Shown: positions 1 through 8,315, numbered from the stretch's first letter. The stretch: DNA of 64,000 nucleotides from Candidatus Nanopelagicales bacterium (GCA_028687755.1 JAQTZL010000002.1:84459-148458); one strand, 5' to 3'. Made by a program: numbers and translations. The notes: generated by a model from the letters alone, not told the origin.

Positions 1-99
1 CGCGATATGGGCTTTGTTCATGAACATGCTGTTGAACAACTCGTATGGACGAAAACGATTGACGAAGCTTTTGCTGCACTTGGGATTCCCGTTCAGTGA
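1..99 (+). CDS. C-terminal fragment, possible LOG-family (TIGR00730-like) protein
   Basis: The open frame enters from the left edge and ends at TGA 97-99, leaving 32 residues. The visible end has a GFVHEHA stretch followed by IDEAFAALGI. This resembles the C-terminus of LOG-family Rossmann proteins (cytokinin-activating-type nucleoside 5'-monophosphate phosphoribohydrolases). In mycobacteria such a gene (Rv1205) lies just upstream of folP2, which supports the guess. No catalytic motif is inside the window, so the family is an inference from a short tail and position. A hairpin terminator follows 16 bp after the stop. Confidence 0.4.
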   Translation, partial: RDMGFVHEHAVEQLVWTKTIDEAFAALGIPVQ

Positions 100-114
100 G
101 CAATGCGTGCGAAA

Positions 115-158
115 ACCCCGCTTCTCATTCCTGGTGAGAGGCGGGGTCTTCGGTTTTT
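115..158. terminator. Intrinsic terminator between convergent genes
   Basis: The arm ACCCCGCTTCTCA (115-127) pairs with TGAGAGGCGGGGT (135-147) apart from one G-T type mismatch, and is followed by a T-rich tract on the + strand. An A-rich tract precedes it, so it could also stop the minus-strand gene at 166-705. Confidence 0.8.
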
Positions 159-165
159 GGGGAAG

Positions 166-705
166 TTACGCAGCTGGCTTGGTCTGTGGCTTGCCTGGCA
201 TTCCTGCGTGCACATCGTTAGCTGTCAACGTGCTGCCGGACTTGGTGCCATCAACGTGAACGGTGTCGCCAACCTTGATGTCTGTGATTGCTCCGCCAGT
301 TGCTGAAGTGCGCACCTCGGTCGTGCTGTTAATAGTAAACGTTGCGGTGAAACCGTCATCCGCCTTCACAGTGATTGATGAAGCGCTTACTGCGGTTGCT
401 GCGCCATTGACATCAACATGAGTTGAGTACGTGCCATCTGCGTTCTTCACCACCATTTCACCGTGCACCGGTGTCCCACGATTGACGCCTTGCTGATGGC
501 CTGGGCCACCTGGCATGCCGTGGCCGCGACCCATGCCCTTGCCCTTGCCTTGCGGCATCGTGGTTTTGCTTGAAGTACTGGAACTTGAGGTGGTGTTCTG
601 ATCAGCTGCATTTGCCGTTGTTGCAATGGTCGCAGCGCCGATTGTGAGTAGTGCGCCTGCAGTAATGCCTGTTGCGATGCGAGTGAACTTCTTATTGCGG
701 GTCAT
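166..705 (-). CDS. Secreted DUF5666-domain protein
   Basis: The 179-residue protein begins with a basic MTRNKK N-region, a hydrophobic core and an ANAA cleavage site near residue 34, so it is probably exported by Sec. A Ser/Thr-rich stretch and a Gly/Lys/His/Met-rich linker (about 51-75) follow. The C-terminal 80 residues carry the DUF5666 pattern: short beta-strand repeats of the form SSITVKA, TFTINSTTEVR and VGDTVHVDGT. The function of DUF5666 is unknown; small beta-rich extracytoplasmic domain is the safe description. It stands alone, facing the terminator at 115-158. Confidence 0.75.
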   Translation of the reverse strand: MTRNKKFTRIATGITAGALLTIGAATIATTANAADQNTTSSSSTSSKTTMPQGKGKGMGRGHGMPGGPGHQQGVNRGTPVHGEMVVKNADGTYSTHVDVNGAATAVSASSITVKADDGFTATFTINSTTEVRTSATGGAITDIKVGDTVHVDGTKSGSTLTANDVHAGMPGKPQTKPAA

Positions 706-817
706 AGTGCTCCTTAGGTCGTGAACAGCGGGGGATCGCTGATGTGACTCAAGGAAAACAAGCAGATGTTGGAGAAGCGTCGCTTCTGTGTATGCGTAAC
801 GTAAAGAAAATTGCGCG

Positions 818-1702
818 TTATGCCAGACCGCGTCTGGCCATCACAGGGCGAGTGATTCCAGCGATTGCACGCTCCATGTCCAAGGTCTGTTTCGTTGCCG
901 CGACATCGTGGACTCGATACATTCGAGCGCCAAGGTGCGAGGAAATTGACGTAGCAGCCAAGGTGCCAAGTAAGCGTTCATTCGGATCAGTAATGCCGAT
1001 TGCTTCACCGACAAAATCCTTACGGGAAAGAGATACCAATACAGGCCAACCTGTTGCCACCATTTCCTGTAAACGGCGAGTAGCATCGAGTGAATGCGCG
1101 GTGTTCTTGCCGAAGTCATGGCCCGGATCAATGATGATGTGATCTGGTTGCACGCCAAGGCTGACTGCGCGCTCTGCTAATCCAACGGTGTAATCGACGA
1201 TGCTTGCCATCACGTCTTGGTATTCAACGCGGTGTGGTCGAGTGCGTGGCTCTTGCCCTCCAGCATGTGTACACACCAGCCCTACCTGAAATTCAGCAGC
1301 AACTTCAGCGAGCTCTGGGTCAACTCCACCCCAAGCGTCGTTCAGTAAGTTGGCGCCTTCTTTGCACACTGCCCGCCCAACTTCAGCTCGCCAAGTGTCA
1401 ACGCTGATCACAATATTTGGGAATGAGGATCGCACTTGGGCAACAAATGATGCAGTGCGTTTGATTTCTTCTTGTGGGTCAATTTCGACGCCTGGTCCAG
1501 CCTTGACGCCACCAATATCGATGACATGTGCGCCTGCTTCAACAGCTGTTTTGACTGCAGCCATGGCGTCATCATCACTAAAAGTTGACCCACCTTTAAA
1601 GAATGAATCTTGGGTTCGATTGACGATTGCCATGATGGCTCGATCTTCAATTCCAAATTCTTGAGCTCCAAGAACGAGCGACCCTGGGGTTGGCATGGAC
1701 AC
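818..1702 (-). CDS. folP2: FolP2-type dihydropteroate synthase homologue
   Basis: This is a 294-residue TIM-barrel pterin-binding protein. It has the DHPS-like start IMAIVNRTQDSFF, then DIGG, SVDTWRA, NDAWGG, IIDPGHDFGK and LSRKDFVGE. The form NRTQDSFFKGG instead of the usual NVTPDSFSDGG, and the GGVKAGPG segment, match the actinobacterial FolP2 paralogue (Rv1207) rather than FolP1. Purified mycobacterial FolP2 has been reported to lack DHPS activity, so a folate role should not be assumed. The gene is divergent from the DivIVA-domain gene, as in the Rv1207-Rv1211 region, but the glucosyl-3-phosphoglycerate synthase gene normally next to it is absent. Confidence 0.85.
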   Translation of the reverse strand: MSMPTPGSLVLGAQEFGIEDRAIMAIVNRTQDSFFKGGSTFSDDDAMAAVKTAVEAGAHVIDIGGVKAGPGVEIDPQEEIKRTASFVAQVRSSFPNIVISVDTWRAEVGRAVCKEGANLLNDAWGGVDPELAEVAAEFQVGLVCTHAGGQEPRTRPHRVEYQDVMASIVDYTVGLAERAVSLGVQPDHIIIDPGHDFGKNTAHSLDATRRLQEMVATGWPVLVSLSRKDFVGEAIGITDPNERLLGTLAATSISSHLGARMYRVHDVAATKQTLDMERAIAGITRPVMARRGLA

Positions 1703-1764
1703 AGCCTTGCAGGTTTATGTGTGGGGGTGATTCTTGGGTGTGCACCTCATGGTGAGATAGATAC

Positions 1765-1992
1765 ATGACCGTGATGTTCATCGTGATAGCGCTGATCACT
1801 CTGGCGTTGTTGTTGACCGTTGGAAAGCGCGACGGTGTGTCTGACGCAGTGCCTGATCTGCGTCCGGAAATTGATCCGCAGCATCCACGTTTTGACGTGG
1901 TCTTTCGTGGATACCGAATGGATGAAGTCGACGCCGTTATCGATGCTTTGCGCGCCGAAAACGCACACTTGAAAGGTAAGCAGGTCTCATGA
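1765..1992 (+). CDS. Small membrane-anchored DivIVA-domain protein
   Basis: The 75-residue protein has an N-terminal transmembrane segment (about residues 2-19) and a short C-terminal DivIVA-like motif, FRGYRMDEVDAVIDAL, followed by a short coiled-coil start. It matches the size and position of mycobacterial Rv1209. DivIVA-type motifs usually localise or oligomerise at the membrane in growth and division; the exact role is unknown. Its last codons overlap the next gene (ATGA at 1989), so the two are translationally coupled. Confidence 0.75.
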   Translation: MTVMFIVIALITLALLLTVGKRDGVSDAVPDLRPEIDPQHPRFDVVFRGYRMDEVDAVIDALRAENAHLKGKQVS

Positions 1993-2453
1993 CTGAAGTG
2001 CGCGCAAGTGTTGATGTGGATGCCTCAGTTGAAGAAGTGTTTGCCGCCTTCACGGACTGGAGTGCTCAGGGTGAATGGATGGTGGGCACCACGGTTGACG
2101 TCACTAAGGGGGATGGGCGTTCTGTGGGCTCCGAACTCAGTGCCTTTACCGGAGCGCACCTAGGGTTCAAGGTGGGGTTCTTAGACACCATGACCATCAC
2201 CTTGTGGCAGGAGCCATATCGCGTCGACGTCCTTCATACGGGTCGAGTTGTGCGAGGCACAGGTGTCATGGAGGTCGTACAACTTGCTGACGGCCGATCC
2301 CGATTCCTGTGGAGCGAAGACCTAGATCTGCCCCTTGGGGCCGTGGGTCGCCTCGGGTGGCCATTGGTTCGCCCGGCCTTCGTGGCTGGAGTGAACCACT
2401 CCTTGAAGAAATTAGCCCGATTTATTGAAGAAACCCGTGGGGAAAAGGGCTAA
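1989..2453 (+). CDS. SRPBCC (START/polyketide cyclase-like) family protein
   Basis: The 154-residue protein starts with the typical SRPBCC opening: a beta strand, then DASVEEVFAAFTDWS, a helix-grip N-terminus. It continues with alternating strands, VRGTGVMEV and SRFLWSEDLDLP, and a long C-terminal helix (NHSLKKLARFIEE). Such proteins bind hydrophobic ligands; no substrate can be deduced. It starts inside the stop of the DivIVA-domain gene, forming a two-gene operon. In mycobacteria this position holds a DNA glycosylase (tagA), so the neighbour differs here. Confidence 0.8.
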   Translation: MTEVRASVDVDASVEEVFAAFTDWSAQGEWMVGTTVDVTKGDGRSVGSELSAFTGAHLGFKVGFLDTMTITLWQEPYRVDVLHTGRVVRGTGVMEVVQLADGRSRFLWSEDLDLPLGAVGRLGWPLVRPAFVAGVNHSLKKLARFIEETRGEKG

Positions 2454-2525
2454 AAAGCGCACCCTGTGGTCAAAAGCACTTCGTGGGTCCGGAATAATAG
2501 GGATCCATACGAAAGGGGACACGCG

Positions 2526-2693
2526 ATGGCCGCGATGAAGCCACGAACGGGAGATGGCCCGCTCGAGTGCACCAAAGAGGGACGTGGCTATGTCATGCGC
2601 GTACCACTGGAAGGCGGTGGCCGGCTCGTAGTTGAGCTCAATGCCGAAGAAGCAAAGAATCTCGGCGAAGCGTTGCTCGCTGTATTTGCTTAA
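2526..2693 (+). CDS. DUF3117 family small protein
   Basis: The 55-residue protein begins MAAMKPRTGDGPLE and contains GRGYVMRVPLEGGGRLVVEL, the near-invariant core of DUF3117 (Rv1211 type). The ATG at 2526 was chosen because GAAAGGGGA lies 5-10 nt upstream and family members begin with MAAMKPRTGDG. Function is unknown; it is a highly conserved actinobacterial protein. It sits in the same relative place as Rv1211 downstream of folP2. Confidence 0.92.
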   Translation: MAAMKPRTGDGPLECTKEGRGYVMRVPLEGGGRLVVELNAEEAKNLGEALLAVFA

Positions 2694-2704
2694 CACTTAA
2701 CGTC

Positions 2705-2738
2705 AAGAAGGGCCAAGGAGCAATCCTTGGCCCTTCTT
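2705..2738 (+). terminator. Intrinsic terminator after DUF3117 gene
   Basis: AAGAAGGGCCAAGGA pairs perfectly with TCCTTGGCCCTTCTT across a GCAA loop. This 15-bp stem begins 12 bp after the DUF3117 stop. Confidence 0.85.
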
Positions 2739-2872
2739 CGTTGTCGGGGCTCTCCGACCATGCTCAGCCAAAGAATCTATTTGTCATAGAAAAATATCGT
2801 TTCCTCTATCCCTTGGGTGCAGATCCGATTACCATCGCCAAGCACACTGAACGTGGTCTTGAGGAGTTTTGG

Positions 2873-4816
2873 ATGTACGACGCACTGTTTAACCCGATTC
2901 AGCTCGCCGGGGTTACTGTCCCCAACCGCGTGGCCCGCTCGGCTCACTTGTTGTCCCTGTCGCTGGACGATTTGATCTCCTACACCCGGGTTCGTGCCGC
3001 CGGTGGCGTTGGACTTTCGGTCATCGGTGCTGCAGGCGTGCACTCCACCTCAGCTCGCCTTCCGGTAGTTGCCGCAACTGACGCGATCATCCCTTGGTAC
3101 GAGCAGCTCGTTGAGGCGTGTTCGCCATATGACATGCGCTTGTTTCAACAGATCAATCACTTCGGTGCAGCAATGCCGTCAGCTCCTGGTGTTCAGAACT
3201 GGTCGACAGGTCCAACTCCGAACCCAACCGTGAACATCGTTCCGCGCACACTCACAAAAGACATGATTGACGAGATCGTGGGCAGCTACGGACAAGCAGC
3301 GGGTCGCGTCAAGCGCGGAGGTATGCATGGCGTGGAACTCAATGGCGCTCACGGATATCTGATTGCGCAATTCCTCTCAACGGCCCTGAACTTCCGCGAC
3401 GATGAATACGGCGGCTCATTGGAAAACCGCATGCGCTTCGTTAACGAAGTCATTGACGCGGTACGCGCTGAAGTTGGGCCTGAGTACCCACTTGGCTTGC
3501 GTCTAGTCGCTGACGATGTGTTGCCAGGTGGTCTAGGCCCAGATGCGTATGCAGAGATCGCAAAGCTGCTGCAGCACAAGGTTGACTACATCAGCGTTTC
3601 CCTAGGCACCTACTGGAAGTTCGCAAAAATCTTCTCAACTATGGAATCACCACTTGGTTATGAAATGCCAACCAGTGAAGTGGTGACTCGCGCACTTGAT
3701 ATCCCAACCATGGTCACAGGACGCATCATGACCCTTGACCACGCGAACCACATTGTGGAAAGCGGTGCTGCGGACATGGTCTCGATGGTTCGCGCAACCA
3801 TCGCTGATCCAGAAATCGTGAATAAGTCTCGTGCTGGCAATGCACATCGCGTTCGCCCGTGCACAGGAACAAGTATTGGTTGCACGGGCGGTTCTGCAAC
3901 GGGCAACTTCGGCTGTGTCGTGAATGCAACTGCTGGTCAGGAATCTCGGATGAGCCTTGAGCCAGAAGCAGCTGTAGTGAAAAAGAAAGTGCTCATCGTT
4001 GGCGGCGGCCCAGCAGGACTTGAAGCAGCACGCACACTTGCTCTTCGTGGTCACGAGGTTGAACTCCATGACATGCGTAAAGAACTTGGCGGTCAAGCAT
4101 CAATGGTTGCGGGAGTTCGCGCACGTGCAGACCTCACCTCGATCACTCAGTGGCTTGAAGCTGAAATCAAGGAACTTGGTGTCACGATTAAGTTGAACTC
4201 ATTCGTTGATCCGGACATGTTGGTTGATTCAGGTTTCGATGAAATCATTTTGGCAACAGGTGGTACGGCTGATACTTCAGTTCCACAAACCATGGTTCCT
4301 GGAGTTTCAATTCCCGGATCAGACCTTCCACATGTGTTCACTGCCTGGGATGTTCTTGGATACGGCGGTCGCGCAAACATTGGCAAGAATGTCGTGGTCT
4401 TTGACGACACTGGCAACTTTGAAGCGATCACCGCGGTGTTGAAGTTAGTTGACGAGGGCGCGAAGATCACCTTGGTAAGTCGAACAGATATGCCAGGTGC
4501 TCGTGTTCCGTTCCCTGCAGTAACCACCGCAGTGTCACGCGAGATCATGCTTGCTGGCGATGTTGAACTTGTGCCTGCTTCTCAGATGGTCAAAATCACC
4601 CCTGAGTCAGTGACGGTTCGTTGGGTTGATGTTGACAAAGAGCGAGTGATTCCAGCTGACACTGTGATCCTGGTGAACTGGCATCATCCAAATCGCGAAC
4701 TGTCCGAAATCCTTCATGATGAAGGCATTGCCCACCACACCATTGGTGATGTCAATGGTTCGCAAGATATGCAGCGCGCAATCAAAGAAGCGGCGTTGGT
4801 GGCACGCGCCATTTAA
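2873..4816 (+). CDS. FAD/FMN-dependent oxidoreductase, 2,4-dienoyl-CoA reductase / old-yellow-enzyme type
   Basis: The protein has 647 residues. The N-terminal half is an FMN-binding TIM barrel (FNPIQLAGVTVPNRVARS, HGVELNGAHGYLIAQFLS, then NFRDDEYGGSLENR). The C-terminal half is an FAD/NAD(P) Rossmann module (VLIVGGGPAGLEAAR). This is the FadH / dimethylamine-dehydrogenase architecture. The linker that normally binds a 4Fe-4S cluster through C-x2-C-x3-C-x11-C reads C330-x6-C337-x10-C348, with Thr at the expected second cysteine (333). ATG 2873 is preferred because GAGGAG lies 6 nt upstream and homology begins there; the frame could extend to 2741. It is monocistronic. The substrate is unknown. 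Confidence 0.85.
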   Translation: MYDALFNPIQLAGVTVPNRVARSAHLLSLSLDDLISYTRVRAAGGVGLSVIGAAGVHSTSARLPVVAATDAIIPWYEQLVEACSPYDMRLFQQINHFGAAMPSAPGVQNWSTGPTPNPTVNIVPRTLTKDMIDEIVGSYGQAAGRVKRGGMHGVELNGAHGYLIAQFLSTALNFRDDEYGGSLENRMRFVNEVIDAVRAEVGPEYPLGLRLVADDVLPGGLGPDAYAEIAKLLQHKVDYISVSLGTYWKFAKIFSTMESPLGYEMPTSEVVTRALDIPTMVTGRIMTLDHANHIVESGAADMVSMVRATIADPEIVNKSRAGNAHRVRPCTGTSIGCTGGSATGNFGCVVNATAGQESRMSLEPEAAVVKKKVLIVGGGPAGLEAARTLALRGHEVELHDMRKELGGQASMVAGVRARADLTSITQWLEAEIKELGVTIKLNSFVDPDMLVDSGFDEIILATGGTADTSVPQTMVPGVSIPGSDLPHVFTAWDVLGYGGRANIGKNVVVFDDTGNFEAITAVLKLVDEGAKITLVSRTDMPGARVPFPAVTTAVSREIMLAGDVELVPASQMVKITPESVTVRWVDVDKERVIPADTVILVNWHHPNRELSEILHDEGIAHHTIGDVNGSQDMQRAIKEAALVARAI

Positions 4817-4857
4817 ATCCGAGCAATCTCAAAACAAGCAACGTCAATAAAGCAAAT

Positions 4858-4893
4858 AAAAAGACCCCGCTACGTGAGTAGTGGGGTCTTTTT
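4858..4893. terminator. Bidirectional intrinsic terminator
   Basis: AAAAAGACCCCGCTAC pairs with GTAGTGGGGTCTTTTT around a GTGA loop. It has an A tract on one side and a T tract on the other, between the convergent oxidoreductase and methyltransferase genes. Confidence 0.9.
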
Positions 4894-4913
4894 AAATGAT
4901 TACGTATGGGTTG

Positions 4914-5561
4914 CTAGCCGCCTACCTTGATTGCAACGAGCAAACCTGAGCCAACGGTGAGCAGTGCTGGGATCCAGTGATCGTCATCGCGAAGTGCATG
5001 AGCAACATCGCGAAGTGCAACTGCTTCTGGATTGCGGCTTGCTGGATCAGCGATGCTGCCGTCTGTGAGCAGGTTGTCGAACGCGATCATGCCGCCGTTG
5101 CGCAGTAGGCGCTTCGCGAGCGTGAGGGCGGCTGGGTACTCAGTGCGGTCACCGTCGATGAATACAAGGTCGTAGGCACTCTCAGTCAGTCGTGGGAGCA
5201 CCTCGAGGGCGCGTCCGGTGATCAGACGAGCGCGAATGTGGTCGTAGCCAAGGTCGTTTAGGGTCTCGCGAGCAAGGCGCGCAATTTCAGCTTCGTTGTC
5301 GATTGAGGTCAGCACGCCGGTCTCGGACATGCCAGACAGAAGCGCTGCACCGGAAACTCCCGCTCCGGTGCCAACTTCAACCACAGATTCGGCGTTGATC
5401 GCACGAGCCAGCACCCGCAGGGTGTGGGCAGTTGATGGAGCCACCGGGGTGCAACCCAGTTCCTTGGCCTTAGCTCGGGCTGTCCGGATGGTTTCGGACT
5501 CGTCGAGCCATTCGTCGGCAAAGTTCCAAGCTGCCTTCGAAGGTAATGAGGATGATGAAAT
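4914..5561 (-). CDS. Class I SAM-dependent O-methyltransferase (Rv1220c type), apparent ATT start
   Basis: SAM-dependent O-methyltransferase with motif I VVEVGTGAGVSGAALL, GVLTSIDNE, YDLVFIDGDRTEY and a C-terminal GSGLLVAIK strand. An internal GTG at 5444 would give 176 residues but removes the family N-terminus (AWNFADEWL...ARAKAKELGCTPV), which is encoded in frame upstream. No ATG, GTG or TTG lies in that extension. An ATT codon at 5561-5559 follows GGAGG by 6 nt, which would give a 215-residue protein. The mycobacterial homologue sits next to sigE-rseA-htrA-tatB; here it faces htrA directly. The substrate is unknown. Confidence 0.8.
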   Translation of the reverse strand: MSSSSLPSKAAWNFADEWLDESETIRTARAKAKELGCTPVAPSTAHTLRVLARAINAESVVEVGTGAGVSGAALLSGMSETGVLTSIDNEAEIARLARETLNDLGYDHIRARLITGRALEVLPRLTESAYDLVFIDGDRTEYPAALTLAKRLLRNGGMIAFDNLLTDGSIADPASRNPEAVALRDVAHALRDDDHWIPALLTVGSGLLVAIKVGG

Positions 5562-5648
5562 GACGCACCTCCGCGGATGTGAGAATTACCTGCAGCCTAA
5601 TGGGTCTACGCTCAAAGCAGCTGTGCCCATCCATCTGTGAGGAGTTCC

Positions 5649-6806
5649 ATGACCAGCGAGTTTGATTCGGACCCGTTTGCGAGCCCGGTCAACCCCACTG
5701 CCACCTTTGTGCCCATCGTTGCCAAGCAGCGGGGTTTGGGTGTGGGTGGAACGATGCTTATTGCCGCACTCACGGCCGCAGTCGTAGGTGTGGGCGCTGG
5801 CTTTGGTGGATACCTCATTGGTCAGCAGTCAGACTCCTCGACCGCAAGTGCTCCCGCACCTATTAACCAGGCACCGGCAAATCAAGTGCCGGCAGCGCAA
5901 GGCAGTATCGCAGCGATGGTGCAGCAGGTTTTGCCGTCTGTGGTGTACATCGAAGCCGAAGGAAAGACTCAATCGGGCAGCGGATCAGGTTTCGTACTGC
6001 GTTCTGATGGTTACATCATCACCAACAATCACGTCGTTGACCTGGCTACCGATGGAGGAAAGATCAACGTAGTACTCACCGATGGCACAAAACTCAAAGG
6101 CGAGATTGTCGGAACAAACCCTGCCTATGACCTTGCTGTCGTCAAGGTTGATCAGGGTTCTTTGCCTGCTGTCACACTCGGCAATTCAGAGACATTAAAT
6201 GTTGGTGAAGCAGTGGTCGCCATTGGTGCGCCCCTTGGTTTGGCAGGCACAGTGACGTCGGGAATTATTAGCGCTTTGAATCGTCCCGTGACTACGGGAG
6301 ACACGAATAGCACGTCGTTCATTGATGCCATTCAAACCGATGCGGCTATCAACCCAGGTAACTCTGGCGGACCGCTCCTGAATTCGTCTGGTCAGGTCAT
6401 TGGCATTAACTCGGCGATCGCTTCGATGGCGAACGGAAATAGCGAAGCAGGGAGCATTGGTTTGGGCTTTGCCATACCGGTGAATTCAGCAAAACGCATC
6501 GCTGAAGAAATCATCGCAACCGGAACCTCACAAACGCCTGTGATTGGTGTGTCTCTTGACATGAACTTCGCAGGCCCTGGCGCGAAGGTCATCAAAATCA
6601 CGGGCAATGGTCCAGCCGATTCGGCAGGAATCAAACTCAACGACATCATCACTAAAATCGAAGAACGAGTCATCGATGATTCAACAGAACTTGTGGTTGC
6701 TATTCGTGAGCATGCGCCTGGTGACCAGATCAAGGTGACTTTTACTCGCGGTGGCACCCCTCGCACTGCGACCGTCACGCTTGGCTCTTCGGCAGCCAAG
6801 CAGTAG
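5649..6806 (+). CDS. htrA: HtrA/DegP-like membrane-anchored serine protease with PDZ domain
   Basis: The 385-residue envelope protease has a cytoplasmic N-terminus and one transmembrane helix (about 33-57), a flexible Ala/Pro/Gln linker, a trypsin-like domain and a C-terminal PDZ domain (about 290-375, beginning PVIGVSL). Catalytic residues visible are His128 (TNNHVV), Asp161 (AYDLAVV) and Ser239 (NPGNSGGP). ATG 5649 has GAGGA 5 nt upstream. HtrA-type proteases degrade or chaperone misfolded extracytoplasmic proteins. The usual sigE and rseA genes between the methyltransferase and htrA are absent. tatB follows 18 bp later, as in mycobacteria. Confidence 0.92.
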   Translation: MTSEFDSDPFASPVNPTATFVPIVAKQRGLGVGGTMLIAALTAAVVGVGAGFGGYLIGQQSDSSTASAPAPINQAPANQVPAAQGSIAAMVQQVLPSVVYIEAEGKTQSGSGSGFVLRSDGYIITNNHVVDLATDGGKINVVLTDGTKLKGEIVGTNPAYDLAVVKVDQGSLPAVTLGNSETLNVGEAVVAIGAPLGLAGTVTSGIISALNRPVTTGDTNSTSFIDAIQTDAAINPGNSGGPLLNSSGQVIGINSAIASMANGNSEAGSIGLGFAIPVNSAKRIAEEIIATGTSQTPVIGVSLDMNFAGPGAKVIKITGNGPADSAGIKLNDIITKIEERVIDDSTELVVAIREHAPGDQIKVTFTRGGTPRTATVTLGSSAAKQ

Positions 6807-6824
6807 TGCGCGTAGGGTTGAGTC

Positions 6825-7139
6825 ATGTTTGATATCGGGATTGGCGAGATCATGGCGCTTGCTGTGATCGGGCTGCTGATCTTTGGCCCAGATAAGTTAC
6901 CGAAAGCAGCAGCTGACGGTGCCCGATTCCTCAAGCAAATTCGTGGAATGGCAGCAGGAGCCAAGCAGGATCTCGCTGATTCAGCGGGTTTAGATCTCAA
7001 TGAAGCGATGGACACCATGAAGGGTCTTGCCGATCTTCATCCAAAGCGCATTGCGACGAGCATGCTCAAAGATGAACCAACGGCTACGCCGCGCAAGCCT
7101 TCAATCGATACACCGCTGTTTGATCCGGACGCCACCTAA
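6825..7139 (+). CDS. tatB: Sec-independent (Tat) translocase subunit TatB
   Basis: The 104-residue protein has the TatA/B layout: a short N-terminal transmembrane helix (residues 6-20), the hinge FGPDKLP, an amphipathic helix (KAAADGARFLKQIR) and a charged disordered tail. FGPDKLP and the htrA-tatB gene order favour TatB (Rv1224) over TatA. TatB and TatC recognise twin-arginine signal peptides. It is probably co-transcribed with htrA. Confidence 0.88.
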   Translation: MFDIGIGEIMALAVIGLLIFGPDKLPKAAADGARFLKQIRGMAAGAKQDLADSAGLDLNEAMDTMKGLADLHPKRIATSMLKDEPTATPRKPSIDTPLFDPDAT

Positions 7140-7157
7140 GAACTGTGGCTCGATCGG

Positions 7158-8291
7158 TTACTTGCGTGTTGGTGAAATGTTGAGTGACATTCCTGCAAGT
7201 CCGCGAGGGCGCTTGCCTAGGCGTTCGGCAATTGCGCGCAAGGCAAGCGAAGCAGGTGCGTCTGGATTGCTGATCACGAGCGGCTTACCGTCATCTCCGC
7301 CTTCGCGTAATGCAACATCAAATGGGATCTGACCAAGCAATGGTGTTTCAGTTCCAAGAACCTTGGCAATTTGATCAGCAACGAGCTTGCCGCCACCAGT
7401 GCCAAATAGGTCCATTGGCTCACCGCAGTGTGGGCAAGGGAAGCTGCTCATGTTTTCGATTACGCCAGCAACCTTTTGATGGGTTTGTTCGGCAAGTGTG
7501 CCTGCACGAACAGCAACATCTGCTGCAGCCATTTGTGGTGTTGTGACGATTACGAGTTCTGCAGTTGGAAGTAGTTGCGCTGCTGAAATTGCAATGTCGC
7601 CAGTGCCTGGTGGTAGGTCAAGGAGGAGAACGTCTAAATCGCCCCACCACACATCGGTAATGAATTGCTCAAGAGCGCGATGCAGCATTGGTCCGCGGAA
7701 GGCAACTGGTTGCGTGACACCACCTGGCTTGAAAGCGAGCATGGAAATCACGCGCACACCAAAGCCTGTAGGCGGCATGATCATGCCCTCGACCATGGTT
7801 GGTGCATCTAGAGCATCAAGCATGCGAGGAATTGAGTGACCGTAAATGTCGGCATCAATCAAGCCAACACTCAAGCCCATGTCAGCCATTGCTGCTGCGA
7901 GGTTTGCCGTTACTGATGATTTGCCAACGCCGCCCTTGCCTGAAGCAATTGCGTAAATGCGAGTGGTGTTGCCTGGCTTATTGAAAGGGTTTTCCTTTTC
8001 ATCACCACGGAGCGTCTTCTTCATTGCTGCGCGTTGTTCGTCGCTCATCACGTCGAGTTCAACTTCAACCTTGGTGACGCCAGCAACGGTAGAGACTGCT
8101 GCGGTCACGCGATCGGTGATGGTGTCGCGCATGGGGCAACCTGAAACGGTGAGATACACGCCAATCTTGACCACGCCTTGGTCGTTTGCCTCAACTGATT
8201 TGAGCATGCCCAGCTCTGTGATGGGGCGATGAATTTCAGGGTCATTTACTGTCGCGAGGGCAGCATTGAGAGCGTCAAGATTGGGTTGCAT
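7158..8291 (-). CDS. mrp: Mrp/NBP35-family Fe-S cluster carrier ATPase
   Basis: The 377-residue protein has an N-terminal MIP18/DUF59 domain (about 1-90, with SGCPMRDTI) and a P-loop ATPase of the MinD/Mrp group. The deviant Walker A reads GKGGVGKSS, followed by LIDADIYGHSIPRML and DLPPGTGDIA. Near the C-terminus CPHCGEP supplies the CxxC that bridges an Fe-S cluster in the dimer. It probably carries Fe-S clusters to target proteins in the cytoplasm. The gene is convergent with tatB, as in the Rv1224-Rv1229c block. Confidence 0.93.
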   Translation of the reverse strand: MQPNLDALNAALATVNDPEIHRPITELGMLKSVEANDQGVVKIGVYLTVSGCPMRDTITDRVTAAVSTVAGVTKVEVELDVMSDEQRAAMKKTLRGDEKENPFNKPGNTTRIYAIASGKGGVGKSSVTANLAAAMADMGLSVGLIDADIYGHSIPRMLDALDAPTMVEGMIMPPTGFGVRVISMLAFKPGGVTQPVAFRGPMLHRALEQFITDVWWGDLDVLLLDLPPGTGDIAISAAQLLPTAELVIVTTPQMAAADVAVRAGTLAEQTHQKVAGVIENMSSFPCPHCGEPMDLFGTGGGKLVADQIAKVLGTETPLLGQIPFDVALREGGDDGKPLVISNPDAPASLALRAIAERLGKRPRGLAGMSLNISPTRK

Positions 8292-8315
8292 AACCCTGAT
8301 GTTAGGCGAACCTAA

